From Bordetella parapertussis (GTDB lineage: Bacteria > Pseudomonadota > Gammaproteobacteria > Burkholderiales > Burkholderiaceae_B): a stretch of DNA of 26,906 bases. The notes below the pieces were generated by a model, which saw only the letters and a list, made by a program, of their open reading frames with translations, was not told where the DNA came from and made no database searches. Location of the stretch: contig CAMBLP010000007.1 in the NCBI GenBank assembly GCA_945868195.1, positions 1-26,906 on the forward strand, in the 5' to 3' direction. This document shows positions 26,485 through 26,906 of this stretch, piece by piece. How positions within the stretch are numbered: the first letter of the stretch is position 1; every line of letters starts with the position of its first letter. The position numbers and the translations under genes were made by a program.

Positions 26485-26906
26485 ATGAGTGCATCCCACT
26501 CTGCTCACGTTAAAGAGGCACCTTATTATTACGTGCCCGCTGATTCGTCGCACCCAGTCAGTGCCAGCATTAGCTTGCTTGTAGTTATGCTGGGCGCTTC
26601 GGCTTGGGTCAATGGTGTAGAAGCAGGCAAATGGGCTGTTTTTGCTGGTTTGCTTAGTCTGTTCGTGGTGCTCTACAAATGGTTTGGCGATGCAATCAGA
26701 GAGTCTGAAGCTGGCTTAAATAGCAAGCGCATCGATGCCTCGTATCGCTGGAGCATGAGTTGGTTTATTTTCTCCGAAGTTATGTTCTTTGCGGCGTTTT
26801 TTGGCGCGCTTTGGTACACGCGTGTCGTCACGATGCCATGGCTGGGCGACTTGGATCACAAGCAATTATTGTGGCCAGAGTTTAATGCGGTCTGGCCAAA
26901 TCTCGG
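26485..26906 (+). CDS. coxC: CoxC, cytochrome c oxidase subunit III (partial, C-terminus outside window)
   Basis: The first 140 residues of the third core subunit of the aa3 oxidase. The N-terminus MSASHSAHVKEAPYYYVPA is followed by the helix ISLLVVMLGASAWVNG and a second helix (AVFAGLLSLFVVLYKWFGD). The family motif SYRWSMSWFIFSEVMFFAAFFGALWY carries the conserved Glu of the SEVMFF segment. GGAG lies 7-8 bases before the ATG at 26485. The full protein would be about 285 residues; the frame is open at the window edge. Confidence 0.96.
   Translation, partial: MSASHSAHVKEAPYYYVPADSSHPVSASISLLVVMLGASAWVNGVEAGKWAVFAGLLSLFVVLYKWFGDAIRESEAGLNSKRIDASYRWSMSWFIFSEVMFFAAFFGALWYTRVVTMPWLGDLDHKQLLWPEFNAVWPNL

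Noticed and set aside
1-26906. tRNA, rRNA or known riboswitch
   Set aside because: Nearly the whole window is covered by recognised protein genes and none of the short gaps shows a cloverleaf or a conserved riboswitch core by eye.

Overview
The window looks like a chromosomal segment of a betaproteobacterium, most likely order Burkholderiales and plausibly family Alcaligenaceae. This is inferred from gene content and order, not from a database search: gltBD next to an mla-murA-his run, a short-form HisG, an rpoH gene with a CIRCE operator, and a coxB-coxA-small protein-DUF2970-coxC cluster. There are no rRNA or tRNA genes, no CRISPR array and no intact insertion sequence. No gap between genes exceeds 300 bases.

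Region 1 (1-10328, all minus strand) is one uninterrupted run of 14 genes. In transcription order it is mlaF-mlaE-mlaD-mlaA-mlaC, an ABC-2 type ATPase/permease pair, ibaG, murA, hisG-hisD-hisB-hisH-hisA (hisA runs off the window). Gaps are from a 4-base overlap to about 50 bases, so transcriptional coupling of outer-membrane lipid transport, peptidoglycan precursor synthesis and histidine synthesis is likely. mlaB (STAS) and hisC are missing from the places where related gene clusters often carry them.

Region 2 (10329-18473, minus strand) holds gltD and gltB (glutamate synthase), preceded by a compact REP-like palindromic cluster. Next comes a gene derived from a REP-associated Y1 transposase that has lost its HUH and tyrosine catalytic residues, then a membrane-anchored SdiA-regulated/YjiK-like beta-propeller protein. 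A strong terminator hairpin overlaps the 3' end of the propeller gene and ends just before the transposase-derived start codon.

Region 3 (18474-22966) starts with rpoH on the plus strand, under a promoter whose -35 and -10 boxes overlap a near-perfect CIRCE operator. It is followed by a large CPA1-type Na+/H+ antiporter with a C-terminal cyclic-nucleotide-binding-like domain. A convergent Nudix hydrolase gene overlaps the antiporter gene tail to tail by 35 bases.

Region 4 (22967-26906, plus strand) is the aa3-type cytochrome c oxidase cluster: coxB (fused to cytochrome c), coxA with a histidine-rich N-terminus, a 38-residue membrane protein, a DUF2970 protein and the start of coxC. coxB carries an in-frame TGA in its signal peptide, seven codons after a start with a good ribosome binding site. 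cox11/ctaG is absent from this cluster.

No wholly new multi-gene system is evident. The most interesting signals are the coxB nonsense codon, the apparently domesticated transposase with its REP-like palindromes, the CIRCE-controlled rpoH, and the antiporter sensor domain that lacks the canonical phosphate-binding arginine.
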